In this document: one piece after another, positions 47,901 to 58,869 of the stretch
Position numbering within the stretch: position 1 is the first letter of the stretch
Layout of the letters: every line of letters begins with the position of its first letter
From: Dipteronia dyeriana
Taxonomy: Eukaryota; Streptophyta; Magnoliopsida; Sapindales; Sapindaceae
Assembly (NCBI GenBank): GCA_032871835.1
Contig: CM065296.1
Coordinates: 6,520,001 to 6,584,000, forward strand
Direction: 5' to 3'
Length of the DNA: 64,000 nucleotides
The notes under the pieces: model-generated
The model's database searches: none
What the model was told of the DNA's origin: nothing
Seen by the model: the letters and a program-made list of their open reading frames with translations, nothing else
Position numbers and translations under genes: made by a program

Positions 47901-49140
47901 ATCTAGATGTTCACAAATATGGGCTTGGCTTGGCCCATTAATATGGTGTTATCGAAACGTTTATGATTCGAACTCACAATTTCATTAACACGATTGTACG
48001 AGTGTAAGAGAGTAACCGGTAGTTAAAGCATGATAATTTTCCCATCCAGCTTTTACAAAGTGAATGAAAAGTGTTATATATATAATTTTAATAAAATAAC
48101 ATTGTTTTAAAGGATAATTACCATATTGACTATCAATTTGGATCACAACTATCAAAATGGTCATTAGATAGTGAATTGAAATGAAAAAGACAAACTTAAA
48201 TCCCCTATCCCTAATATTATATGAAAAACTTGATCCACCCTTGTCTCTGATAACAAAACACTAACTTGAAATTATGAAAAACAAATCCAAAATTCTAATC
48301 TGTAAATTCAAAAAAAAAAAATTATTTTAAAAAGAATAGAATATGAATATATGTTTAAAAAGAATATGAATATATTTTTATATTTTTTGAGATTTGGAAA
48401 AGAGTGGGAGAGGTGTTGGGTGTTGGAACTTGGGACATGAGAGTGACTTTGTACGTGTGAGGGAGAGAAAGAGTTAGGACTTAGGAGTTGGTTGGACTTG
48501 TGATATGAGACAACGGGGGAGATAGATGATGGATTTTGAGATGAGAGGTGAGACTTGAGAGGACAATAATACTACTTTAAAACAAAAAAGAAAAAAAAAA
48601 GCCGGGTCCCCTCCATTACAGCCCGCCCTTGTATATATAGTAGGAAAATCATTCAGAGTAAAAGAATTTTCTTTTCTTTTTTCAAAAAATATATATATGG
48701 TATTTACTATTTATAATTTATATCATCAGAATTATTTCAAATGAGTATTATTTATAGCATTAAAAAAAAATCACATCTTATGATGATGGTTTATATTCGA
48801 AGAATAATAAAGCAGGAAATTTCCTTCGACCTCTTTTTAGATTTGATCAAAATTCCGTTCGTCTCAGAATTCATTATAATCTTTTTTTATCATTTGTTTT
48901 GCAAAAAATGTGAAAACACTTCTCATCATATTTCATAAAATAAAACTAAAATCACCAATACAACTCTATAATTTTAATATGTATTTGAGTAATTTAGCAA
49001 TCCTATCGTTAAAAAAAAAATTTAACAACTTCCTCATAAAACTTTACTTCTAAAAGATTTACTATAGAAATATTAATTTGAAAAGATCTACTCAAACCCT
49101 TGAACACAACCCAAGAAAAAGTTTATATATATAGTTAATA
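47901..49140. other. Intergenic AT-rich spacer
   Basis: No gene recognised. It lies between the divergent PLD and WIN1-type genes. Confidence 0.5.
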
Positions 49141-49149
49141 GTTTTTCTG

Positions 49150-49232
49150 TCAGTACGTACTGATATAACTTATATTTATATCAATACGTACTGATATAAG
49201 TACGTATTGATATAACTTATATAAATACGTTG
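49150..49232. repeat. Palindromic TACGTA/ATATA tandem motif
   Basis: CAGTACGTACTG and related words (AATACGTACTGATATAA, AGTACGTATTGATATAA) recur three times at 20-40 bp spacing. Each core is self-complementary, so the segment can fold or cruciform. Confidence 0.6.
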
Positions 49233-49798
49233 TATGTGGACCAAATCTAATATACTAACAAATTTATATCGATGTGTTCCGATATATATATATATATATA
49301 TCAGGTCACAACCAAACGGATTAATGGGCAGGCAACCGAAAGTCACACACCTTGAAAGAGAATCATGAGAAAGAAAACACAAAGCAAAAGTCAGAAAAAA
49401 AAACAAACAAAGAAAACAGTCTCCTTAAACACAAAGTATCCACACAAAAGACATTATTATTAATTAACGTTGTCAAAACCCCTAAATGAGCCGTTGAAAA
49501 CCCTAGAAATTATGGGTTCATTTCTTTCTTTTTTGAAAAAATTATACGGGTTCATTTCATTCATGACTTATTTGGTATTATATGCAACACAAGGTCGGCC
49601 GAATAATCAAAACGTCATTATAGTTTTAACACAATAATTCTAAAATTGACAGCAGAGAGCAGCCCAAAAGGCTGACATTTGCTGCTCAAATCCAATTATA
49701 AGTTTGATAATGGAGGTGGTGATTTATGGGTAAATACTTAATAATAAATTTTTCAAGTCAACTTTTGTGAGTGACATTTAACCTCCAACTGAACTAAT

Positions 49799-49801
<3 letters not shown>

Positions 49802-49849
<48 letters not shown>
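49802..49849. repeat. (TA)n microsatellite
   Basis: About 24 TA units in the upstream spacer of the WIN1-type gene. Confidence 0.95.
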
Positions 49850-49854
<5 letters not shown>

Positions 49855-50660
49855 TTTCTGTTTTGGCTTAGGTGAAAAAGGTATTTATTGATGATTGTTT
49901 TGGCTAGGTGATCAAAGTGAAACAAAAGCTTGTGTTTGAGTTGTGTATAACGTGAAGGGTTTTATTAGGATTTAGGACCACTTCAATATTTCACCATCAC
50001 AATTGATTTCAGTGGCCAATTAGTTCCAATTTCCTAAATGTGAAATTTTGTTTACATTTTGCAAATATACTGAGTTGTTATAATCCATAGGACCATTTCA
50101 TACCTATAAAATGAAGTGAATTAATTAATTCATCTTTACAATATGTACTATTTTCTAATTAAATTAAATTATATGTCTAACAAATTAAAGGATATCCTGG
50201 AGTGACTATATGTAACATTATATATAGTTGACGTTATTACACAGTCATCTTTACATTGCGAACACGTAGTTAAGAGGACCCAATAATAAAAAGAAGCTAA
50301 CTAAAGTCTCCTGAGGTGTTTAATTGTGGACAACAGGTTGGAGCACGTTATGCATTTATTCTTGTATGGTTAAGAGAACCTAAAAAAAGAGAGGGTTTTA
50401 TCAATGGTTGTGTTGTAGGTGAAAATCTTTATTGCAAAATCAAGTACTTGTTTCTCTTTACAAGACTTTTATGTTCTATTTCACCGACAAGTTCTCACAA
50501 TTCTCTCTATCTACAAGACTGCAACCATGTACACATATACATATACTACCCCATTGATACACACATATCATCATTTCCTCCCTCAGTTTTCTCATCTAAT
50601 TCTTTCATATTTATGATCTATCTGCAACCCAATCTCTCAATCTCTCTCTAGAAAATCAAC
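49850..50660 (+). promoter_or_regulatory. Upstream region of the WIN1-type gene
   Basis: The last about 150 bp (50500-50660) are CT-rich with a CTCTCAATCTCTCTCTAG run before the ATG, typical of a plant 5' UTR. No other gene seen. Confidence 0.4.
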
Positions 50661-51601
50661 ATGGTACAACATTCAAAGAAGTTCAGAGGAGTCAGGCAGC
50701 GCCAGTGGGGCTCCTGGGTCTCTGAAATTCGTCACCCCTTACTGTATGTACTTACTTGCATTATATATATATATAAGTCACATTTTTATATATACATTTA
50801 TATATAGTACGTACCAACATTAACATTGCTATATTTTTTTTCTACTTTGTAATTAGGTCAATTGAATTCGATGATTCCAGAGCTCTTAGGTTCAATGGTT
50901 CCTGATAGTTTTATTGTAATTTTTACAGGAAGAGGAGGGTGTGGTTGGGAACATTCGAGACTGCAGAGACGGCTGCGAGAGCCTATGATCAAGCAGCCAT
51001 ATTGATGAATGGCCAAAACGCCAAGACTAATTTTCCTGTAGTGAAGACTAACAACAACAACAACAACTCTTCTGGCAAAAACAAGGCTTGTGGTGATGGT
51101 GGCGGTGGCGGTGAATTTCCATTTCCTGAAAAGGGTTTGTCGGAGCTGTTGAACATGAAGCTTAGAAAGTGCTGCAAGGACTTGTCTCCTTCGCTAACAT
51201 GCCTGAGGCTGGACAACGACAACTCTCACATTGGAGTGTGGCAGAAGAGAGCCGGAGCCAGGTCGGATTCCAGCTGGGTTATGAGGGTTGAGCTTGGCGG
51301 GAACAACAACAACAACAACAACAACAACAAGACTGATACAGTAGAGCAGCAAGGACTGTTGTTTACATCATCATCATCATCAACTGATATTGATCATGAG
51401 GAGGGGTCAACAATGGTAGTTGAAGAAGAAACTGAGAATATTATTGGAAGGGGTCATGATCATGATCATCAACATCAACATCAACATCATCAACGTCAAC
51501 ATGATGATCATGATGAGGACAGAGTTGCAATGCAGATGATTGAAGAATTACTGAATTGGAATTGTCCTCTTCTCTCTCCTAATTCATCATCTGGCCACTA
51601 A
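50661..51601 (+). CDS. WIN1: AP2/ERF factor, SHINE/WIN1 clade (cuticle regulator)
   Basis: Two exons: 50661-50743 and 50929-51601 (GTATGT donor, TTTTACAG acceptor), 251 residues. A single AP2 domain lies at about residues 7-64 ([20 protein letters not shown], then [20 protein letters not shown]), with the intron inside the domain as in the clade. The clade-defining middle motif is present ([20 protein letters not shown] and [19 protein letters not shown]), and the C-terminal motif [12 protein letters not shown] is near the end. WIN1/SHN proteins activate cutin and wax biosynthesis genes in epidermis. The protein is about 50 residues longer than Arabidopsis WIN1 because of poly-Asn, poly-Gly, poly-Ser and a His/Gln/Asp-rich run, each coded by a trinucleotide repeat. 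Confidence 0.94.
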
Positions 51602-51646
51602 GACTTTTTACAACTTACAAGGTTTTTTTTTTTTTCTCATCGTCAT

Positions 51647-51673
51647 AAAAGCACTTTGCAAACAAGTGCTTTT
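51647..51673 (+). other. 3' UTR hairpin of the WIN1-type gene
   Basis: AAAAGCACTT (51647-51656) and AAGTGCTTTT (51664-51673) are perfect inverted arms with a 7-base loop, 46 bp after the stop. Role unknown. Confidence 0.6.
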
Positions 51674-51964
51674 TACTGTTTAATTAGTTGATCAAATTGA
51701 CCCACTTAATTAGTGTGTATTCAGTGTAAGTTTACTCAATTTGTGATGTGTAAGAACTATGAAGTGTATACATCTATGTATATGTACATGTATATTTTCA
51801 TTGGCATGATGTGAAAGGATCATTATCATCCTCTGGAAATATACTTGGAGTTCTATTGCGATGACTTTTCAAATATAACTTTTATAAGCAGATTTTTCGA
51901 AAGTTCTTATAGAATAGAACTTTTAACAAAAATTAGTTTGATGTTGTTTGATTGTGAGATACTA

Positions 51965-52015
<51 letters not shown>

Positions 52016-52038
52016 TTTAAATTTATAGATGGTTTGAT
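51674..52038. other. WIN1-type 3' flank with (TA)n
   Basis: AT-rich flank with a (TA)n run at about 51967-52010. No gene. Confidence 0.5.
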
Positions 52039-52263
52039 AATATATTTAGGGCTCAAAAAATAAATAGCACTTTTTAGAGATGACGTTTCAATACTATCAC
52101 TGCTTTTATAACTTATGTTTAAAAGGCATCTATTATGGTGACCGGACAAAAATGCCCCAAATAGTTGTTTCATCAGAATTTTTCATTCATTTTTTTACAG
52201 TGAGAGTTATGAAATAAAGAGAGGAAGTTTCATTGAAACTCGGGAGCTACGCATTCGGGGGTC

Positions 52264-52309
52264 GAGCTGTCCGGTCAGCTCGCGGGTGGGGGGCAAGGGG
52301 CAGCGCCCC
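52264..52309. other. GC-rich hairpins inside copy A left end
   Basis: GAGCTG-TCCGGT-CAGCTC (52264-52281) and GGGGCAGCGCCCC (52297-52309) are GC-rich self-complementary words in an otherwise AT-rich element. They recur in copy B. Confidence 0.7.
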
Positions 52310-52379
52310 CGGAGTTTTTTTTTTATTTGATCTGTTGTGTGTTGACGAAGATGAATATCTTAGTTTTTGAGAGTTTTGA

Positions 52380-53530
52380 AACATTTTCGAGCTTTTTTTG
52401 TACATGACCGAGCTTTTTTGTAAGGGATCGAGTTTTTTTTGTTAAGGATCGAGCTTTTTTTGTAAGGGTTCGAACTTTTTTTGTTAAGGATCGAGTTTTT
52501 TTTGTAAGGGATCGAGTTTTTTTTGTTAAGGATCGAGTTTTTTTTGTTTAAGGATCGAGCTTTTTTTTTTTACATAATCGAGCTTTTTTTGTAAGTGATC
52601 GAGCTTTTTTATGATGGATTGAGTTTTTTTTGTAGGGGATCGAGCTTTTTTGTAAGGGGTCGAGTTTTTTTTTACATGATTGAGCTTTTTTTGTAAGGGG
52701 TCAAGCTTTTTTGTGAGGAATCGAGCTTTTTTTAAAGGGATCTAGCTTTTTGTACATGATCGAGCTTTTTTTATACATGATTAAGCTTTTTTTGTTAAAG
52801 ATCGAGATTTTTTTTACATGATCGAGATTTTTTTTGTAAGAGATCAAGCTTTTTTGTACATGATCGAGTTTTTTTTGTACATAATCGAGTTTTTTTTGTA
52901 AAGGATCGAGTTTTTTTTGTTAAGGATCGAGTTTTTTTTTTTTTTTTTTAAGGATCTAGTTTTTTTTTTTTTAAATAATCGAGTTTTTTTTGTAAGTGAT
53001 CGAATTTTTTTATGATAGATTGAGCTTTTTTTTTAATTGGATCGAGCTTTTTTGAATATAATCGAGCTTTTTTTGTATATGATCGAGTTTTTTTGTAAAG
53101 GGTCGAGATTTTTTTGTTAAGGATCGAGTTTTTTTTGTAAAGGATCGAGGTTTTGTGAGGAATCGAGCTTTTTTTAAAGGGATCGAGCTTTTTCGTACTT
53201 GATCGAGCTTTTTTTATACATGATCGAGTTTTTTTTGTTAAGGATCGAGATTTTTTTAACATGATCGAGCTTTTTTTGTAAGAGATCAAGCTTTTTTGTA
53301 CATGATTGAGATTTTTTTGTACATAATCAAGCTTTTTTTTGTAAATGATCGAACTTTTTTTGTTAAGAATCGAGCTTTTTTTTAACATGATCGAGTTTTT
53401 TTTATTAAGGGATAGAACTTTTTTTTTAACACGATCGAGTTTTTTTTAAAGGGGTCGAGCTTTTTTTTAAAGAGATCGAGCTTTTTTATTAAGGGACCTA
53501 GCTTTTTTCTTAAAGGTTTGAGCTTTTTTG
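52380..53530 (+). repeat. GATCGAGC(T)n minisatellite of copy A
   Basis: About 50 imperfect units of 20-26 bp in one orientation, core GGATCGAGCTTTTTTTGTAA. Some larger blocks repeat (for example around 52600-52760 and 53015-53180), showing higher-order duplication. The minus strand is stop-free across 52948-53388. Confidence 0.92.
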
Positions 53531-54177
53531 CCTAAGATTATAACTTGTTTGCAGCAGTTTAAAAATACTTATACCAATGTAAAAAAGCTTAGACAAATTT
53601 AAAAAAAAATACTCAGACCAATTACAAAATAGCTCGTAAAAATATCAAAAAAAGCTCGAACCAATATAACAAAAATATACAATAGCTCGTAAAATTATCA
53701 AAAAAACTGGATCATGTTCAGAAAAATTGTAGGTCGATTTTTAGACAAGTTTTTGAGAGAGAGAAAGAAGTTACTACTTTCAGTGATCAAAGTGTGAAGA
53801 TGGAAGTACAAAGAGAATTAAAAATTGATTAGTTAAGGGCAATATGGGTAGTTCACCATAATATGTGCCTTTTAAACTTAACTTATTAAACCAGTGACAT
53901 CACTACAACTCATAAAAAAAGGTGACATTTCTCACAATTTCCACAATATATTTATGGGGTAAAAAAATAAATAGCACTTTTTGGAAGTGACGTTTCAACA
54001 CTATCACTGCTTTTATAGCTTATGTTTAAAAGACACCTATTATGGTGAACAGACAAAAATACCCCCAATAGTTGTTTCATCAGAATCTTTCATTCATTTC
54101 TTTTACGGTGAGAGTTATGAAATAGAGAGAGAAAGTTTTATTGAAACTCAGGGGCTACGCAGACGCATTCGGTAGTC

Positions 54178-54221
54178 GAGCTGTCCGGTCAGCTTACAAG
54201 GGGGCAGGGGGCAGCGCCCCC
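54178..54221. other. GC-rich hairpin inside copy B left end
   Basis: GGGGGCAGCGCCCCC at 54207-54221 is a perfect GC palindrome apart from its centre. The upstream GAGCTG..CAGCTT pair (54178-54195) is slightly decayed relative to copy A. Confidence 0.7.
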
Positions 54222-54299
54222 GGAGCTTTTTTTTTATAGTCAGTACTTAATATGTTCGAAATATAATTACAAAAGGCTCAGAGCCATTAGTAAAAATCT

Positions 54300-55225
54300 C
54301 GAACCCAGTAAAAGTCTCGAGCTTTTTTGGTAAGGGTTCAAGCTTTTTTGCCAAGTGCCCGAGCTTTTTTACCAAGTGCCCGAGCTTTTTTTTTAACTTG
54401 GCAAAAAGACTCGAACCCTTACCAAAAAAACTCGAGCACTTGGCAAAAAAACAAAAAAGCTCGATTTTTTACCAAGTGCCCGAGCTTTTTTTTACTTGAT
54501 TCGAGTCTCTTTGCCAAGTTAAAAAAAAAACTAATCAAGTAAAAAAAAGCTCGGGCACTTAGTAAAAAAGCTCGAACCCATTAAAAAAAGAATCGAGTTT
54601 TTTTACCAAGTGCCTGAGCTTTTTTTAATGGGTTCGAGCTTTTTTACCAAGTGCCCGAGTTTTTTTTTTACTTGATTCGAGTCTTTTTGCCAAGTTAAAA
54701 AAAAAAGCTCGGGCACTTGGTAAAAAAGCTCGAACCCATTAAAAAAAGCTCTGGCACTTGGCAAAAAATCTCAAACCCTTATAAAAAAATGTCGGGTACT
54801 TGGTAAAAAAGCTCGAATCGAGCCTTTTTACCAAATGCCCGAACTTTTTTTAATGGGTTTGAGCTTTTTTGTCAAGTGCCCGAACTTTTTTTTACTTGAT
54901 TCGAGTCTTTTTGACAAGTTAAAAAAAAGCCCGGGCACTTGGTAAAAAAGCTCGAACCCATTAAAAAAAGCACGGGCACTTGACAAAAAAGCTCAAATCG
55001 AGCTTCTTTACCAAGTGCCCGAGGTTTTTTAATGGGTTCGAGATTTTTTGTCATGGGTTCGAGTTTTTTTTTACTTGATTCGAGCTTTTCTGACAAAAAA
55101 ACTCGAAGACAAATCAAAAAAACTCGAAGACAAACCAAAAAAACTCGGAACAGTATAAAAAAAATGAGAATCGTATCAAAATAGCTCGGACACTAATAAA
55201 AAAGGCTCGAAGTATTTTAAAAAAG
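54300..55225. repeat. Bidirectional CCGAGCTTTTTT minisatellite of copy B
   Basis: Units of about 20-24 bp of two kinds, CCAAGTGCCCGAGCTTTTTT and AATGGGTTCGAGCTTTTTT, appear both directly and as reverse complements (for example AAAAAAGCTCGGGCACTTGG). Many neighbouring pairs could fold into long hairpins. Confidence 0.9.
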
Positions 55226-55632
55226 TCTCGAACAGAATCTGTAGACTAAATGTTCATACATGTTCATACAAAGATTGAGACAACAAATCATAACGAATGG
55301 ATACATTGTTAAAACACACAGAAATATATGACAATGTATAAAAGAAGATCACAAACATATGTTATTTTTTTGAACAGAATCTGGAGAGAGACAAGTTTTT
55401 TGGAGAGAGATGAGTTGTAGATCGATTTTCATACAACTATTTTGGAGAGAGAGGAGTTATCGTTTTCAAAGTATAGATAGAAGCATAATGAGAATAAAAA
55501 TAGATTATTTAAGGGTAATTTGGGTAGTTCACCATAATAGGTGCATTTTAAACTTAAGTTATTAAAACGGTGACATCATTACAACACACACAAAAAAAAT
55601 ATGACATATCTCACCATTTCCATTATATTTAT

Positions 55633-58106
55633 ATATTTATTTATACATGTACTTTTGGTAGTATAAATTACATAAAGATATTTGGAAAAAAAAAATGAGT
55701 TATGTATTCTTAAATGGAATTTATGAAATATTAAAATGGGTATTTGATACAATTTATTTCTCTTTTTTAAAAACTCAAAAAAAAAAACTTCTTGAACCCA
55801 TAGACTTGAAAGTTGAAACCCTTCTCGAGTTGACGCCAAACAACCAATTTTGTGTTTTTTATTCAAAAGTCTTCTTACGTACGTTAATAAAAAAAAATGT
55901 GGTCTAGAAAAGCCATATCAACCACAGACTTAGGAATATGTGGAAATTAATTAAAACGCAGGTATTAAAAGTGCTTATAGAGTTATAGTAGTGGTAGTGA
56001 GTGATTCTACTATTATGATTTGGTGTGAGATTAAATGAGAGAGACAGATATATGCTACCTACTGCTGTTTATTGTGAGTCTCATGCTGAAAATGAAAGTT
56101 TTTGGTTTTTCAGTGAAAGGGAAATGATGTTAAGCAAATCATTTCCTAAAATAATTTTGTTTCCTATTTCCTAATCTGCAGTTGGACTCTTATTAATTAT
56201 GTTGCTTTTAATTAAAATTGTTTTTCATGCAATAAAATACCTTTTTAAAACTTATATATCATTATTCTGGATTGAGAAGTACCCTTCATGTGTGGAGTAG
56301 TTTATCCCGGATGAGATTACGGGCAAGTGGTTTTTGTTTCAATTATGAAACTCGTAAAAAAAAAAAGCATGTCATTATATCAATAATGCTAGATAAAAAA
56401 AAAATTCAAAATTCAATCCAAATGATATGATATGTAATTTACATCATTTCATGATTTTGTATAATTATAACAACTCATTTGTTGTATCATTTCAATTGAA
56501 TTTATTTATTGCATCATTTCGAATGAATTTTAAATTAATTATTTATATCGTATAGTATTATCTATATTATAATATGTGTGTGTGCATATTTAACAGCAGT
56601 ACGTTGAAATAGAGAAAAATATATATTTTCCAAATTGTAGAACACGGATAAAAGTGCTTTCCAGAAATACTTCATTAATGCTTCTTTATAAAGTATTTCT
56701 TTTAGATAAAGAAACCAATTAAAGTGCCAAATTTCAATGTAAAGTGCTTCATTTTAGATATATCTTGTAGTGGAAGCAAGTTTTGTAGAAATACCACTCA
56801 ACCAAACTTCAATAGAAATTAAACATTTTAAGTACTCTCACAGAAAAAAAAAGCACTTCCGATCATAAAATCACATCATCATCCTCACATGTTATATGTT
56901 CCATCTTTATGCTGTAAATAATAAATTAGAGACAAGAAGAAAAGACAACTATTAACTCAGCTTTTTTGTGCACTATATCTATATTTTTTGTTTGTTTATT
57001 CCCTCTTTTAAGAAATAATACAGAGAGATGATTGGAATAATGAACGTTTTTTTTTAATACGGGAATCCGATTAATATCATGTAAAATGTAAAAAAAAAAA
57101 TCAATTTACATTGATACGGATTAAAATCTTACACAAGATTCTACCACCTAATAATTTCTTATAATTTCAGTATGTTATATATATATATATAGAAATGGTC
57201 CATTAGGTCCATTTCTCCCTATCCGTAATCATGAATGTGAACCAATTAATTCAACATTGTACGGATTTGTTTCACGAATTGAGCAGCTCAAAACCAACAC
57301 CACAAAAGTACACTTTTAGTTGAATAAAGTCTTTTGAGTTGTTAGAAATTACTATCTCCATTTTCATGAGTGCAAGTATACATGAGTTATTGTAGAAAAT
57401 GTCTATGTATTCCGTATTCAGCACATCGTCAAATTTGTACCGCATTGCATATTAAATCGCAATCCCCTTCGTTTCATCCGTATTCCTTAAGATACGGTCT
57501 AACAGTGCGATGAAAAGAATAGATATACGGATGATTTGTATAATACTCTCAATGGTGATTCAGACATTTTTTTTCAAAAAGGTTTGTGGCAAGTTTTCCC
57601 CATTGATTTATTAAGGTTACAAAGAGATTGGATTTAAAGCTTTTTTGGGCAAGAAAGTCATAATAAGGTCAAGAAGGATAAGATTGATGACAAACAGAGA
57701 AATGAATAGCATTAAGTAGTTGATAGACTAATTAACATTAGTTTGAAATAATTCTCTAATCGTGAAAAAACTTTTCATGACCTTAGCTTTATAGCCTTTA
57801 TATATAGAAACAGCTTTATGATTTTACTATGCAACTGTTATAAAACTAGTCGTTAATTTTATAATGTTATAAAGCTGGTTCTATAGTATTACAAAACTAG
57901 GGCTAAGATCTCTCTCAATATATATCCTTCTATTCTTCTTGTGATCAATGGTCCTTTCAAAGTAGAATCTTTTATTGTAAACCAATAAACACTGGACAGC
58001 ATAGCAATTTCTGGGTGTGTTCAAATACAGTATTGTTGTTAATTTTTTTTTTTTTTATCAATTATTTAAGGAAACAGTGATAAATAGGTAAAATTGAAAA
58101 ATGGCT
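55633..58106. other. Gene-free AT-rich spacer
   Basis: No gene recognised. AAAGTGCTT and AGCACTT words in opposite orientation at about 56650 and 56850 may bound a small decayed element, but the ends are not clear. Short poly-A and TA tracts occur. Confidence 0.45.
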
Positions 58107-58163
58107 TTCAAATGGACCCAATTGGCTCATTTGAATCAAATGAGCCAATTGGGTCCATTTGAA
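58107..58163. repeat. Near-perfect 57-bp palindrome
   Basis: Two arms of 26 bases (58107-58132 and 58138-58163) are exact reverse complements around a 5-base loop GAATC. The arm begins TTCAAATGGACCCAATTGGC. It lies about 700 bp beyond the RDR6 stop codon. Confidence 0.95.
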
Positions 58164-58869
58164 TTTAATCTCTCAACAGAAACAGAGATGTCTAAATCAA
58201 TGGACAACAAATTATATATATATAGAGAGAGAGCTTAGTTCTAACAGGGTGTTTGTAAAATATATCAAATGTAGACTTAAATATAACTCAAAACACATAC
58301 AGTCTAACTAGTATGTATGACTAAAATTTCATGAAAGCTTTTGGTATTGAGTTTATCATCAAATTCACATGCTCTCATTCTGGACCGGAAATACGAAGAT
58401 AAACTGAAGATCAATGGCTTTACAGAGAAAAAAGTTGCTCCTGAACTAGGCTGACTCTGCTATAACATATTCGATAACTAAGATAAGAAGATGAAATTGA
58501 ATGGTTCAGTGTCATAACAGAATGTATCCTAGATTCTCCGTGTAGTTTACTGAGAATTCATGTGCATGTGAAAACAGGCTAATTAAATACTGACCTGTCC
58601 ACTGCTTGAAGACATATAGACAATTACCAATATACAGAAACTCCCAAGCGATGAACAAAACAATATAGTGCCAAACGAAACATGAACATATCAATAACAT
58701 TCGATAAAAACGAGAATCATAGGTACAAAGTCATTCCCATGATGAGTAAAGTGATAAAGTCAGTACCAAAAAATAATCGATCATATGACAGCGTACCTTT
58801 TAATAATGGCAGAGTGGCTTGCAGCCTATAAAGCCAGTTACATCCACAAAAAAGTAGCTCTTAACGGCT
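58164..58869 (-). other. RDR6 3' flank, probable 3' UTR
   Basis: Sequence after the RDR6 stop on the minus strand. The part near 58550-58869 is less AT-rich and could be 3' UTR. No gene. Confidence 0.45.

Larger units (their letters stand above)
52049..53944. mobile_element. Non-autonomous MULE, copy A (same family as 1-7777)
   Basis: The left end (AAATAGCACTTTTTAGAGA) and right end (GACATTTCTCACAATTTCC) form inverted repeats of about 110 bp and match the other family members. The flanks are AATATATTTA at 52039-52048 and again at 53945-53954. The interior is an array of GATCGAGC(T)n units (52380-53530), then a segment (AAGATTATAACTTGTTTGCA, 53525-53544) shared with the Ulp1-bearing element at 7331. 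So it looks like a deletion derivative. No transposase. Confidence 0.87.
53955..55623. mobile_element. Non-autonomous MULE, copy B (tandem with copy A)
   Basis: The left end starts right after the shared AATATATTTA and matches copy A's left end (AAATAGCACTTTTTGGAAG). The right end matches the 7664-7777 terminus. TATATTTAT is found at 53947-53955 and 55624-55632, a 9-bp duplication. The interior carries repeat units in both orientations (54300-55225), then a segment (about 55239-55345) similar to 7400-7560 of the Ulp1-bearing element. No transposase. Confidence 0.87.

Noticed and set aside
58164..58869. A separate gene downstream of RDR6
   Set aside because: Only short open frames without domains; better read as RDR6 3' flank.
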